NCBI GenBank assembly: GCA_963966185.1
Contig: CAWZYM010000193.1
Location: forward strand, 32,501 to 96,500
Length of the DNA: 64,000 nucleotides
Reading direction: 5' to 3'
From: Rhabditoides inermis
Taxonomy: Eukaryota > Nematoda > Chromadorea > Rhabditida > Rhabditidae
Numbering within the stretch: the first letter of the stretch is position 1; every line of letters begins with the position of its first letter. The notes under the pieces were generated by a model. That model ran no database searches, was not told the origin of the DNA, and saw only the letters and a list, made by a program, of their open reading frames with translations. Shown in pieces: positions 12,201 to 25,600 of this stretch. The translations under genes and the position numbers were made by a program.

Positions 12201-13288
12201 AACAAGGAAAGAACAACTCACGACAATCGATAAAGCGTGAAACTCTATTAATTTTTTTGAAATTCAGAATACATCACAGTTTCTATTTTAGTGAAAAAAA
12301 CGGAAATTCCTTTAAACGTTATCGGCTGCTCAAACTTCGATTAACATTGTTTGTAATCGATTGTGCCATTGAATAAAATGGTAGGAATGAAAGCGAATAT
12401 AAATTAAATATGCTTCGTTATGTTGAAAATGGGACTGATCACATTAAGTCACTGATCAATAAAATCTTTGTAGAGTTGAATCTCAGTGATTTCAATAAGT
12501 CTCGATTGGACAGCGAGATTGAGAGATAGCACCCGAGACCGGGTGAGTCATTTCAAACATGTGCAAACCCGGCTCGTTTTGCTCGCTGGCGGAAACGGGG
12601 TTGTATCTACAAACGCCAAACACTCAATCTCGTGAAAAGGTCCGGCGTGGATGGGTTATCGCATACGTCTCGCATCTTCGGATGAGAGACACCGCCCTTC
12701 GGGGCAACCGCCCTTCGGGGCACTCGCTCTTCGGAGCAACTGTCTTCGGACAATCTCCCATCCACACAAACTCGACCAATCACTTTTTTTGGAATATCAA
12801 TTGTTTTGGTATCAATTTGTTTGTGTTACTTTATTTCATTCTGTTGCTAAACGATTGTACATTTCAAAAGTCCTTTCAACCTCAGTTTTTTTTTTGAAAC
12901 AAGGAAAGAACAACTTACGACAATCGATGAATCGTATATCTCTTTTTTTTATTATAGAATACACCACAATTTTTTATTATAGAAAAAAAGGAATTCCCTA
13001 TAAATGTAATTGGCTGCTAAAACTTCGATTAACATTGTTTGTGATCGATTGTGCCTTTGAATCAAGTGGTAGGAATGAAAGCGACTATAAATTAAATATG
13101 CTTCGTTACGTCAAAAATGGGACTAATGGCATTATCTGATCACATGAAGTCTTTGAAGAATTGAATCTCATTGATTTCAATAAATCTCGTTTGGACAGCG
13201 AGAAAGAGAGATAGCACCCGGGAGCGGGTGAGTCATTTCAAAATTGTGTAAACCCGGCTAGTTTCGCTCGATGGCGAGAACGGGGTTA
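9295..13288. repeat. Satellite block 2
   Basis: The units are more diverged from each other than in block 3, with unit starts at about 9,380, 10,903, 11,880, 12,561 and a partial one at 13,235. One unit is interrupted by a long-TIR foldback (9,831-10,660), and one at about 11,520-11,640 is cut short so that donor-side and poly-T parts are fused. Most units retain AATAAA in the segment CTTTGAATAAAGTGG, which block 3 has lost. The block ends mid-unit at about 13,288. Confidence 0.92.
9831..10660. mobile_element. Foldback element with ~251-bp terminal inverted repeats, TA target
   Basis: The left arm 9,831-10,081 is the reverse complement of the right arm 10,410-10,660, beginning CACTACTCGCCACATGG and rich in GTGGGCCC and GTGTGGGACC motifs. 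TA is repeated at both edges (9,829-9,830 and 10,661-10,662), as for Tc1/mariner-type insertions. The spacer of about 330 bp holds TGACGTCA-like and A/T-rich sequence and no transposase frame. It interrupts a satellite unit just before AAACGTTATCGGCTG. It is a non-autonomous foldback/MITE; the superfamily beyond the TA target is an inference. Confidence 0.85.
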
Positions 13289-14246
13289 CAAAGGTGGTCA
13301 GTCAAGCGGCCCTTTTCGGCCGATTTGGCGCAAATCGGCTAAAACGGCTGCAAAGCTCCTTTCTCGGGTCTCCGTTGAGCTACAGAGCTCTAGTTTAGCG
13401 GAATCGAACGCTCTACTAACGATCTATCCAACTGCACAGTTGGTTCCAGTTGGAAAAATTCAGATGGCCTGCTTTCACACCCTTGATTTTGACCTCTTCT
13501 GAGCGGTCGGCGAGACTCTCATTTGCATATTCACGCGATCGGCGAGCGATAGAGGGCAATTAGCGGGACAATGCGTGATGGTCATTGTTGAACGGGGCAG
13601 TGAATCGACCAGTCGTACCAGAGTGGTCCTAAATAAAATCAACATGGGTTTTTTTCCGCAACAACCAAATAAAACTGGCCCACAGCGTATGTAGTGTTTT
13701 GTTGTGTTACACTTTGAAGTGCAAAACTCGGGTTTCACGTCACTATTACAACAGTGAACAGCTGTTGTTTGTTTTCGTCTTGTTTTCTTTGTTGTTGTTC
13801 ATGATTTAGTTTGTTACGATCACAACATTAGTTCATGCTCTTCACATATCATTCATTCCCAACACAGTTTGTTCATCGAAACGAAACTATTTATTCCAAT
13901 CATAACTATTACAAGCATCTGTGTGTTTGTGCGTGTGTGTGGCTACTTCTTGCTCTCGTCGATGTGTCCGCCTTGCATCTCAATGACCTTCGGCACATTT
14001 CTCTTCGTTTTTTTTCTAATAAATGCCCTGCAGCGCGCCGGAGAGAGGGTAGCCCAGTACTGGTGGATCACCGCGAGCAGCTGATCGACGGTGGTGGGGA
14101 ACGGGCGCGCTCGGCTGCAAGATTGACAAGTGAGTATCTAATATGTTTGAATTAATATATATGACTCACTTGACGTAGCGCTTTCATTCGTCTTTCATTT
14201 CCAACCCTTTCATTCGCCGCATTCGCGTTGCTAGAAAGCACGTGTA
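13289..14246. other. Non-satellite interval between blocks 2 and 3
   Basis: About 960 bp of unrelated sequence replaces the satellite. It includes a tRNA-like fragment at about 13,390-13,450 and a TTGTTGTT-rich stretch at about 13,760-13,800. Near 14,000 there are short open frames I do not trust. No gene is recognised. The interval ends just before the sequence TGTATTCCAATGATTTC that opens every satellite block. Confidence 0.4.
13390..13452 (-). pseudogene. tRNA-like fragment (A-box and B-box remnants)
   Basis: On the minus strand the sequence shows an A-box-like GTGCAGTTGGATAG (about 13,430-13,443) and a B-box-like CGTTCGATTCCGC (about 13,396-13,408). The two are too close for a normal tRNA and the stems do not close. 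It is best read as a decayed tRNA or the head of a SINE. Confidence 0.4.
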
Positions 14247-15127
14247 TTCCAATGATTTCAACATTATCTCGCTAGAGGGCAGTGAGTGAGATATTGATAT
14301 AGCACCCGGGACCGGGTGAGTCATTTCAAAATTGTGCAAACCCGGCTCGTTTTACTCGATGGCGGAAACAGGGTTATATCTACGAACGCCAAACACTCAA
14401 TCTCGTGAAATGGTCCGGCGTGGATGGGTTATCATGCTAGTCTCGAATCTTCGGATGAGAGACACCGCCCTTCGGGGTAACCGCTCTTCGGAGCAACCGT
14501 CTTCGGACAATCTCCCATCCACACAAACTAGACCAATCACTTTTTTTTTGAAAAATCATTTGTTTTGTATCAGTTGTTTGTGTCATTTTATCCCATTCCG
14601 TTGTTAAACGATCCATCAGTTTTTAAACGATCCATCAACAAATCTTCATCAGTTTTTTTTTTGAAACAAGGAAAGAACAACTCACGACAATCGATAAATC
14701 GTGTATCTCTATTAACTTTTTTGAAATTTCAGAATTTATCCTTATTTCTATTCTAGGGGAAAAACGGAATTCCCTATAAACGTTGTCGGCTGCTCAAACT
14801 TCGATAAACATTGTTTGTAATTTATTGTGACTTTGAAAGAAGTGGTAGCAATGAAAGCGATTATAAATATGCTTCGTTATATTGGAAATGGGACTGATCA
14901 CATTATCTGATCACACAAAATCTTTGTAGAATTGAATCTAAATGATTTCAATAAGTCTCGCTTGGACAGCGAAAGTGAGAGATAGCACCCGGGACCGGGT
15001 GAGTCATTTCAAAATTGTGCAAACCCGGCTCGTTTTGCTCGATGGCGAGAACGGGGTTATATCTATGAACGCCAAACATTCAATCTCGTGAAATGGTCCG
15101 GCGTGGATGGGTTATCGCATACGTCTC

Positions 15128-15210
15128 GCATCTTCGGATGAGAGACACCGCCCTTCGGGGCAACCGCCCTTCGGGGCACTCGCTCTTCGGAGCAACCGTC
15201 TTCGGACATT
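15128..15210 (+). other. Representative TTCG-loop hairpin row of the satellite unit
   Basis: Five consecutive short stems can be read on the plus strand, each closing a TTCG loop: CATC-TTCG-GATG, CCC-TTCG-GGG twice, GCTC-TTCG-GAGC, and GTC-TTCG-GAC. The last four are about 16 nt apart, so they form a small minisatellite of hairpin modules. In RNA from this strand most would be C(UUCG)G tetraloops, a known very stable loop class. The same row recurs in essentially every unit between 2,800 and 37,140. Block 1 and block 2 units may have three or four rather than five stems. Whether it is transcribed is unknown. Confidence 0.8.
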
Positions 15211-18200
15211 CTCCCATCCACACAAACTCGACTAATCACTTTCTTTTGCAGATTCAACTGTTTTTTTCAGTTGTTTGTGTCATTTTATTCCATTCCGTTG
15301 TTAAACGATCCATCAGTTTTTAAACGATCCATCAACGAATCTTGATCAGTTTTTTTTGAAACAAAAAAAGATCAACTCACGACAATCGATGAATCGTGTA
15401 TCTTTATTTATTTTTTTCGAAATATCACAATACACCACTTTTTATTTTAGGGAGGAGGGGGGGGGGAATTCCCTATAAACGTTATCGGCTGCTCAAACTT
15501 CGATTAACATTGTTTGTAATTTATTGTGACTTTGAAAGAAGTGGTAGCAATAAAAGCGATTATAAATATGCTTCGTTATATTGGAAATGGGACTGATCAC
15601 ATTATCTGATCACACAAAATCTTTGTTGAGTTGAATCTCAATGATGTCAATAAGTCTCGCTTGGACAGCGAGAGTGAGAGATAGCACCCGGGACCGGGTG
15701 AGTCATTTCAAAATTGTGCAAACCCGGCTCGTTTTGCTCGATGGCGAGAACGGGGTTATATCTATGAACGCCAAACATTCAATCTCGTGAAATGGTCCGG
15801 CGTGGATGGGTTATCGCATACGTCTCGCATCTTCGGATGAGAGACACCGCCCTTCGGGGCAACCGCCCTTCGGGGCACTCGCTCTTCGGAGCAACCGTCT
15901 TCGGACATTCTCCCATCCACACAAACTCGACTAATCACTTTCTTTTGCAGATTCAACTGTTTTTTTCAGTTGTTTGTGTCATTTTATTCCATTCCGTTGT
16001 TAAACGATCCATCAGTTTTTAAACGATCCATCAACGAATCTTGATCAGTTTTTTTTTGAAACAAAAAAAGATCAACTCACGACAATCGATGAATCGTGTA
16101 TCTCTATTATTTTTTTTCGAAATATCACAATACACCTTTTTTTTCTTTTAGGGGGGAGGGGGGGGGAATTCCCTATAAACGTTATCGGCTGCTCAAACTT
16201 CGATTAATATTGTTTCTAATTTATTGTGACTTTGAAAGAAGTGGTAGCAATGAAAGCGATTATAAATATGCTTCGTTATATTGAAATGGGACTGATCACA
16301 TTATCTGATCACACAAAATCTTTGTTGAGTTGAATCTCAATGATGTCAATAAGTCTCGCTTGGACAGCGAGAGTGAGAGATAGCACCCGGGAGCGGGTGA
16401 GTCATTTCAAAATTGTGCAAACCCGGCTCGTTTTGCTCGATGGCGAGAACGGTGTTATATCTATGAACGCCAAACATTCAATCTCGTGAAATGGTCCGGC
16501 GTGGATGGGTTATCGCATACGTCTCGCATCTTCGGATGAGAGACACCGCCCTTCGGGGCAACCGCCCTTCGGGGCACTCGCTCTTCGGAGCAACCGTCTT
16601 CGGACAATCTCCCATCCACACAAACTCGACTAATCACTTTCTTTTGCAGATTCAACTGTGTTGTATCAGTTGTTTGTGTCATTTTATTCCATTCCGTTGT
16701 TAAACGATCCATCAGTTTTTAAACGATCCATCATTTTTGAAACAAAAAAAAGATCAACTCACGACAATCGATGAATCGTGTATCTCTATTATTTTTTTCG
16801 AAATATTTTTTTGATTTAGGGGGGGGGGGGAATTCCCTATCTATAAACGTTATCGACTGCTCAAACTTCGATAAACATTGTTTGTAATTTATTGTGACTT
16901 TGAAAGAAGTGGTAGCAATGAAAGCGATTATAAATATGCTTCGTTATATTGGAAATGGGACTGATCACATTATCTGATCACACAAAATTTTTGTTGAGTT
17001 GAATCTCAATGATGTCAATGAGTCTCGCTTGGACAACGAGAGTGAGAGATAGCACCCGGGACCGGGTGAGTCATTTCAAAATTGTGCAAACCCGGCTCGT
17101 TTTGCTCGATGGCGAGAACGGGTTATATCTATGAACGCCAAACATTCAATCTCGTGAAATGGTCCGGCGTGGATGGGTTATCGCATACGTCTCGCATCTT
17201 CGGATGAGAGACACCGCCCTTCGGGGCAACCGCCCTTCGGGGCACTCGCTCTTCGGAGCAACCGTCTTCGGACAATCTCCCATCCACACAAACTCGACTA
17301 ATCACTTTCTTTTGCAGATTTAACTGTTTTGTATCAGTTGTTTGTGTCATTTTATTCCATTCCGTTGTTAAACGATCCATCAGTTTTTAAACGATCCATC
17401 AACGAATCTTCATCAGTTTTTTTTAAACAAAAAAAGATCAACTCACGACAATCGATGAATCGTGTATCTCTATTATTTTTTTTCGAAATATCACAATACA
17501 CCTTTTTTTTCTTTTAGGGAGGAGGGGGGGGGGAATTCCCTATAAACGTTATCGGCTGCTCAAACTTCGATTAATATTGTTTCTAATTTATTGTGACTTT
17601 GAAAGAAGTGGTAGCAATGAAAGCGATTATAAATATGCTTCGTTATATTGAAATGGGACTGATCACATTATCTGATCACACAAAATCTTTGTTGAGTTGA
17701 ATCTCAATGATGTCAATAAGTCTCGCTTGGACAGCGAGAGTGAGAGATAGCACCCGGGAGCGGGTGAGTCATTTCAAAATTGTGCAAACCCGGCTCGTTT
17801 TGCTCGATGGCGAGAACGGTGTTATATCTATGAACGCCAAACATTCAATCTCGTGAAATGGTCCGGCGTGGATGGGTTATCGCATACGTCTCGCATCTTC
17901 GGATGAGAGACACCGCCCTTCGGGGCAACCGCCTTTCGGGGCACTCGCTCTTCGGAGCAACCGTCGTCGGACACTCTCCCATCCACACAAACTCGACTAA
18001 TCACTTTCTTTTGCAGATTCAACTGTGTTGTATCAGTTGTTTGTGTCATTTTATTCCATTCCGTTGTTAAACGATCCATCAGTTTTTAAACGATCCATCA
18101 TTTTTGAAACAAAAAAAAGATCAACTCACGACAATCGATGAATCGTGTATCTCTATTATTTTTTTCGAAATATCACAATACACCACTTTTTTGATTTAGG

Positions 18201-21200
18201 GGGGGGGGGGGGGGAATTCCCTATAAACGTTATCGGCTGCTCAAACTTCGATTAATATTGTTTCTAATTTATTGTGACTTTGAAAGAAGTGGTAGCAATG
18301 AAAGCGATTATAAATATGCTTCGTTATATTGGAAATGGGACTGATCACATTATCTGATCACACAAAATCTTTGTTGAGTTGAATCTCAATGATGTCAATA
18401 AGTCTCGCTTGGACAGCGAGAGTGAGAGATAGCACCCGGGAGCGGGTGAGTCATTTCAAAATTGTGCAAACCCGGCTCGTTTTGCTCGATGGCGAGAACG
18501 GGGTTATATCTATGAACGCCAAACATTCAATCTCGTGAAATGGTCCGGCGTGGATGGGTTATCGCATACGTCTCGCATCTTCGGATGAGAGACACCGCCC
18601 TTCGGGGCAACCGCCCTTCGGGGCACTCGCTCTTCGGAGCAACCGTCTTCGGACAATCTCCCATCCACACAAACTCGACTAATCACTTTCTTTTGCAGAT
18701 TCAACTGTGTTGTATCAGTTGTTTGTGTCATTTTATTCCATTCCGTTGTTAAACGATCCATCAGTTTTTAAACGATCCATCATTTTTGAAACAAAAAAAA
18801 AGATCAACTCACGACAATCGATGAATCGTGTATCTCTATTATTTTTTTCGAAATATCACAATACACCACTTTTTTGATTTAGGGGGGGGGGGGGGAATTC
18901 CCTATCTATAAACGTTATCGACTGCTCAAACTTCGATAAACATTGTTTGTAATTTATTGTGACTTTGAAAGAAGTGGTAGCAATGAAAGCGATTATAAAT
19001 ATGCTTCGTTATATTGGAAATGGGACTGATCACAATATCTGATCACACAAAATCTTTGTTGAGTTGAATCTCAATGATGTCAATAAGTCTCGCTTGGACA
19101 GCGAGAGTGAGAGATAGCACCCGGGACCGGGTGAGTCATTTCAAAATTGTGCAAACCCGGCTCGTTTTGCTCGATGGCGAGAACGGGGTTATATCTATGA
19201 ACGCCAAACATTCAATCTCGTGAAATGGTCCGGCGTGGATGGGTTATCGCATACGTCTCGCATCTTCGGATGAGAGACACCGCCCTTCGGGGCAACCGCC
19301 CTTCGGGGCACTCGCTCTTCGGAGCAACCGTCTTCGGACAACCTCCCATCCACACAAACTCGACTAATCACTTTCTTTTGCAGATTCAACTGTTTTTTTT
19401 CAGTTGTTTGTGTCATTTTATTCCATTCCGTTGTTAAACGATCCATCAGTTTTTAAACGATCCATCAACGAATCTTGATCAGTTTTTTTTTGAAACAAAA
19501 AAAGATCAACTCACGACAATCGATGAATCGTGTATCTTTATTTTTTTTCGAAATATCACAATACACCACTTTTTATTTTAGGGAGGAGGGGGGGGGGGAC
19601 TTCCCTATAAACGTTATCGGCTGCTCAAACTTCGATTAACATTGTTTGTAATTTATTGTGACTTTGAAAGAAGTGGTAGCAATAAAAGCGATTATAAATA
19701 TGCTTCGTTATATTGAAATGGGACTGATCACATTATCTGATCACACAAAATCTTTGTTGAGTTGAATCTCAATGATGTCAATAAGTCTCGCTTGGACAGC
19801 GAGAGTGAGAGATAGCACCCGGGACCGGGTGAGTCATTTCAAAATTGTGCAAACCCGGCTCGTTTTGCTCGATGGCGAGAACGGTGTTATATCTATGAAC
19901 GCCAAACATTCAATCTCGTGAAATGGTCCGGCGTGGATTATCGCATACGTCTCGCATCTTCGGATGAGAGACACCGCCCTTCGGGGCAACCGCCCTTCGG
20001 GGCACTCGCTCTTCGGAGCAACCGTCTTCGGACAATCTCCCATCCACACAAACTCGACTAATCACTTTCTTTTGCAGATTCAACTGTGTTGTATCAGTTG
20101 TTTGTGTCATTTTATTCCATTCCGTTGTTAAACGATCCATCAGTTTTTAAACGATCCATCAACGAATCTTCATCAGTTTTTTTTTTGAAACAAAAAAAGA
20201 TCAACTCACGACAATCGATGAATCGTGTATCTCTATTATTTTTTTCGAAATATCACAATACATCACTTTTTTGATTTAGGGGGGGGGGGGAATTCCCTAT
20301 CTATAAACGTTATCGACTGCTCAAACTTCGATAAACATTGTTTGTAATTTATTGTGACTTTGAAAGAAGTGGTAGCAATGAAAGCGATTATAAATATGCT
20401 TCGTTATATTGGAAATGGGACTGATCACAATATCTGATCACACAAAATCTTTGTTGAGTTGAATCTCAATGATGTCAATAAGTCTCGCTTGGACAGCGAG
20501 AGTGAGAGATAGCACCCGGGACCGGGTGAGTCATTTCAAAATTGTGCAAACCCGGCTCGTTTTGCTCGATGGCGAGAACGGTGTTATATCTATGAACGCC
20601 AAACATTCAATCTCGTGGAATGGTCCGGCGTGGATGGGTTATCGCATACGTCTCGCATCTTCGGATGAGAGACACGGCCCTTCGGGGCAACCGCCCTTCG
20701 GGGCACTCGCTCTTCGGAGCAACCGTCTTCGGACAATCTCCCATCCACACAAACTCGACTAATCACTTTCTTTTGCAGATTCAACTGTTTTTTTCAGTTG
20801 TTTGTGTCATTTTATTCCATTCCGTTGTTAAACGATCCATCAGTTTTTAAACGATCCATCAACGAATCTTGATCAGTTTTTTTTTGAAACAAAAAAAGAT
20901 CAACTCACGACAATCGATGAATCGTGTATCTTTATTTTTTTTTCGAAATATCACAATACACCACTTTTTATTTTAGGGAGGAGGGGGGGGGGGACTTCCC
21001 TATAAACGTTATCGGCTGCTCAAACTTCGATTAACATTGTTTGTAATTTATTGTGACTTTGAAAGAAGTGGTAGCAATAAAAGCGATTATAAATATGCTT
21101 CGTTATATTGAAATGGGACTGATCACATTATCTGATCACACAAAATCTTTGTTGAGTTGAATCTCAATGATGTCAATAAGTCTCGCTTGGACAGCGAGAG

Positions 21201-22266
21201 TGAGAGATAGCACCCGGGACCGGGTGAGTCATTTCAAAATTGTGCAAACCCGGCTCGTTTTGCTCGATGGCGAGAACGGTGTTATATCTATGAACGCCAA
21301 ACATTCAATCTCGTGAAATGGTCCGGCGTGGATGGGTTATCGCATACGTCTCGCATCTTCGGATGAGAGACACCGCCCTTCGGGGCAACCGCCCTTCGGG
21401 GCACTCGCTCTTCGGAGCAACCGTCTTCGGACAATCTCCCATCCACACAAACTCGACTAATCACTTTCTTTTGCAGATTCAACTGTGTTGTATCAGTTGT
21501 TTGTGTCATTTTATTCCATTCCGTTGTTAAACGATCCATCAGTTTTTAAACGATCCATCATTTTTGAAACAAAAAAAGATCAACTCACGACAATCGATGA
21601 ATCGTGTATCTCTATTATTTTTTTCGAAATATCACAATACACCACTTTTTTGATTTAGGGGGGGGGGGGGAATTCCCTATCTATAAACGTTATCGACTGC
21701 TCAAACTTCGATAAACATTGTTTGTAATTTATTGTGACTTTGAAAGAAGTGGTAGCAATGAAAGCGATTATAAATATGCTTCGTTATATTGGAAATGGGA
21801 CTGATCACATTATCTGATCACACAAAATCTTTGTTGAGTTGAATCTCAATGATGTCAATGAGTCTCGCTTGGACAGCGAGAGTGAGAGATAGCACCCGGG
21901 ACCGGGTGAGTCATTTCAAAATTGTGCAAACCCGGCTCGTTTTGCTCGATGGCGAGAACGGGGTTATATCTATGAACGCCAAACATTCAATCTCGTGAAA
22001 TGGTCCGGCGTGGATGGGTTATCGCATACGTCTCGCATCTTCGGATGAGAGACACCGCCCTTCGGGGCAACCGCCCTTCGGGGCACTCGCTCTTCGGAGC
22101 AACCGTCTTCGGACAATCTCCCATCCACACAAACTCGACTAATCACTTTCTTTTGCAGATTCAACTGTGTTGTATCAGTTGTTTGTGTCATTTTATTCCA
22201 TTCCGTTGTTAAACGATCCATCAGTTTTTAAACGATCCATCATTTTTTAAACAAAAAAAAGATCAA

Positions 22267-22622
22267 AAGTTTATGACTATATTCTAGTTGGATCTGAACA
22301 TTGTAGATCCAACTAGAATATAGTCATAAACGTGCTCTTGCCATCATTTGTAGAGTGGAGAGGGGAGTGAATCAGTGGGAGGGTCTATCCCACCGGCCGC
22401 GAACCCCATCCTGGTAAGTGGTATGAAAGGTTTCCTACCCCCGCATACGCTGCTCTAATCAACAGTGTCTGGGGGCAGGAAATCCCTTGGTCTGTCTGCG
22501 CATCGTCTGGGCAAGGATCGAGTAGCCTCAGAACCCTGTCGAAACTCCTCTTAGTTCTGTACCGCGCATTTCAACCATATTGTATCGCTACCATAACTAT
22601 GTATGAATAAAGATATATATAT
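22267..22622 (+). mobile_element. Hairpin-headed retroposon-like insertion in the satellite
   Basis: The insert sits between directly repeated ATCAA (22,262-22,266 and 22,623-22,627); the uninterrupted unit has this once. Its 5' end is a perfect inverted repeat with 26-bp arms (22,269-22,294 and 22,306-22,331) around an 11-nt loop. About 290 bp of unique sequence follows, ending AATAAAGATATATATATATC. The polyadenylation-like signal and AT-repeat tail suggest a non-LTR retrotransposon 3' end or a SINE, with the head possibly made by twin priming. A frame from about 22,371 stays open for some 75 codons and ends at the TAA within AATAAA; I recognise no domain in it. Confidence 0.65.
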
Positions 22623-25600
22623 ATCAACTCACGACAATCGATGAATCGTGTATCTCTATTATTTTTTTCGAAATATCACAATACACCACTTTTTTGATTT
22701 AGGGGGGGGGGGGGGAATTCCCTATCTATAAACGTTATCGACTGCTCAAACTTCGATAAACATTGTTTGTAATTTATTGTGACTTTGAAAGAAGTGGTAG
22801 CAATGAAAGCGATTATAAATATGCTTCGTTATATTGGAAATGGGACTGATCACATTATCTGATCACACAAAATCTTTGTTGAGTTTAATCTCAATGATGT
22901 CAATAAGTCTCGCTTGGACAGCGAGAGTGAGAGATAGCACCCGGGACCGGGTGAGTCATTTCAAAATTGTGCAAACCCGGCTCGTTTTGCTCGATGGCGA
23001 GAACGGGGTTATATCTATGAACGCCAAACATTCAATCTCGTGAAATGGTCCGGCGTGGATGGGTTATCGCATACGTCTCGCATCTTCGGATGAGAGACAC
23101 CGCCCTTCGGGGCAACCGCCCTTCGGGGCACTCGCTCTTCGGAGCAACCGTCTTCGGACAATCTCCCATCCACACAAACTCGACTAATCACTTTCTTTTG
23201 CAGATTCAACTGTGCTGTATCAGTTGTTTGTGTCATTTTATTCCATTCCGTTGTTAAACGATCCATCAGTTTTTAAACGATCCATCATTTTTGAAACAAA
23301 AAAAAGATCAACTCACGACAATCGATGAATCGTGTATCTCTATTATTTTTTTCGAAATATCACAATACACCACTCTTTTTTGATTTAGGGGGGGGGGGGG
23401 AATTCCCTATCTATAAACGTTATCGACTGCTCAAACTTCGATAAACATTGTTTGTAATTTATTGTGACTTTGAAAGAAGTGATAGCAATGAAAGCGATTA
23501 TAAATATGTTTTGTTATTATGGAAATGGGACTGATCACATTATCTGATCACACAAAATCTTTGTTGAGTTGAATCTCAATGATGTCAATAAGTCTCGCTT
23601 GGACAGCGAGAGTGAGAGATAGCACCCGGGACCGGGTGAGTCATTTCAAAATTGTGCAAACCCGGCTCGTTTTGCTCGATGGCGAGAACGGGGTTATATC
23701 TATGAACGCCAAACATTCAATCTCGTGAAATGGTCCGGCGTGGATGGGTTATCGCATACGTCTCGCATCTTCGGATGAGAGACACCGCCCTTCGGGGCAC
23801 TCGCTCATCGGAGCAACCGTCTTCGGACAATCTCCCATCCACACAAACTCGACTAATCACTTTCTTTTGCAGATTCAACTGTTTTGTATCAGTTGTTTGT
23901 GTCATTTTATTCCATTCCGTTGTTAAACGATCCATCAGTTTTTAAACGATCCATCAACGAATCTTCATCAGTTTTTTTTTAAACAAAAAAAGATCAACTC
24001 ACGACAATCGATGAATCGTGTATCTCTATTATTTTTTTTCGAAATATCACAATACACCACTTTTTTATTTTAGGGGGGAGGGGGAGGGAATTCCCTATAA
24101 ACGTTATCGGCTGCTCAAACTTCGATTAACATTGTTTGTAATTTATTGTGACTTTGAAAAAAGTGGTAGCAATGAAAGCGATTATAAATATGCTTCGTTA
24201 TATTGGAAATGGGACTGATCACATTATCTGATCACACAAAATCTTTGTTGAGTTGAATCTCAATGATGTCAATAAGTCTCGCTTGGACAGCGAGAGTGAG
24301 AGATAGCACCCGGGACCGGGTGAGTCATTTCAAAATTGTGCAAACCCGGTTCGTTTTGCTCGATGGCGAGAACGGGGTTATATCTATGAACGCCAAACAT
24401 TCAATCTCGTGAAATGGTCCGGCGTGGATGGGTTATCGCATACGTCTCGCATCTTCGGATGAGAGACACCGCCCTTCGGGGCAACCGCCCTTCGGGGCAC
24501 TCGCTCTTCGGAGCAACCGTCTTCGGACAATCTCCCATCCACACAAACTCGACTAATCACTTTCTTTTGCAGATTCAACTGTTTTGTATCAGTTGTTTGT
24601 GTCATTTTATTCAACTTCCGTTGTTAAACGATCCATCAGTTTTTAAACGATCCATCAACGAATCTTCATCAGTTTTTTTTTGAAACAAAAAAAAATCAAC
24701 TCACGACAATCGATGAATCGTGTATCTTTATTATTTTTTTCGAAATATCACATTACACCACTTTTTTATTTTAGGGAGGAGGGGGGGGGGGGAATTCTTT
24801 ATAAACGTTATCGGCTGCTCAAACTTCGATTAACATTGTTTGTAATTTATTGTGACTTTGAAAGAAGTGGTAGCAATGAAAGCGATTATAAATATGCTTC
24901 GTTATATTGGAAATGGGACTGATCACATTATCTGATCACACAAAATCTTTGTTGAGTTGAATCTCAATGATGTCAATAAGTCTCGCTTGGACAGCGAGAG
25001 TGAGAGATAGCACCCGGGACCGGGTGAGTCATTTCAAAATTGTGCAAACCCGGCTTGTTTTGCTCGATGGCGAGAACGGGGTTATATCTATGAACGCCAA
25101 ACATTCAATCTCGTGAAATGGTCCGGCGTGGATGGGTTATCGCATACGTCTCGCATCTTCGGATAAGAGACACCGCCCTTCGGGGCAACCGCCCTTCGGG
25201 GCACTCGCTCTTCGGAGCAACCGTCTTCGGACAATCTCCCATCCACACAAACTCGACTAATCATTTTCTTTTGCAGATTCAACTGTTTTGTATCAGTTGT
25301 TTGTGTCATTTTATTCCATTCCGTTGTTAAACGATCCATCAGTTTTTAAACGATCCATCAACGAATCTTGATCAGTTTTTTTTTGAAACAAAAAAAGATC
25401 AACTCACGACAATCGATGAATCGTGTATCTTTATTTTTTTTTCGAAATATCACAATACACCACTTTTTATTTTAGGGAGGAGGGGGGGGGGAATTCCCTA
25501 TAAACGTTATCGGCTGCTCAAACTTCGATTAATATTGTTTGTAATTTATTGTGACTTTGAATGAAGTGGTAGCAATAAAAGCGATTATAAATATGCTTCG

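Noticed and set aside
15128..15210. GC-rich stem-loops resembling bacterial intrinsic terminators
   Set aside because: The surrounding genes have spliceosomal introns, so the window is eukaryotic. The stems are a repeated satellite feature, not gene ends.
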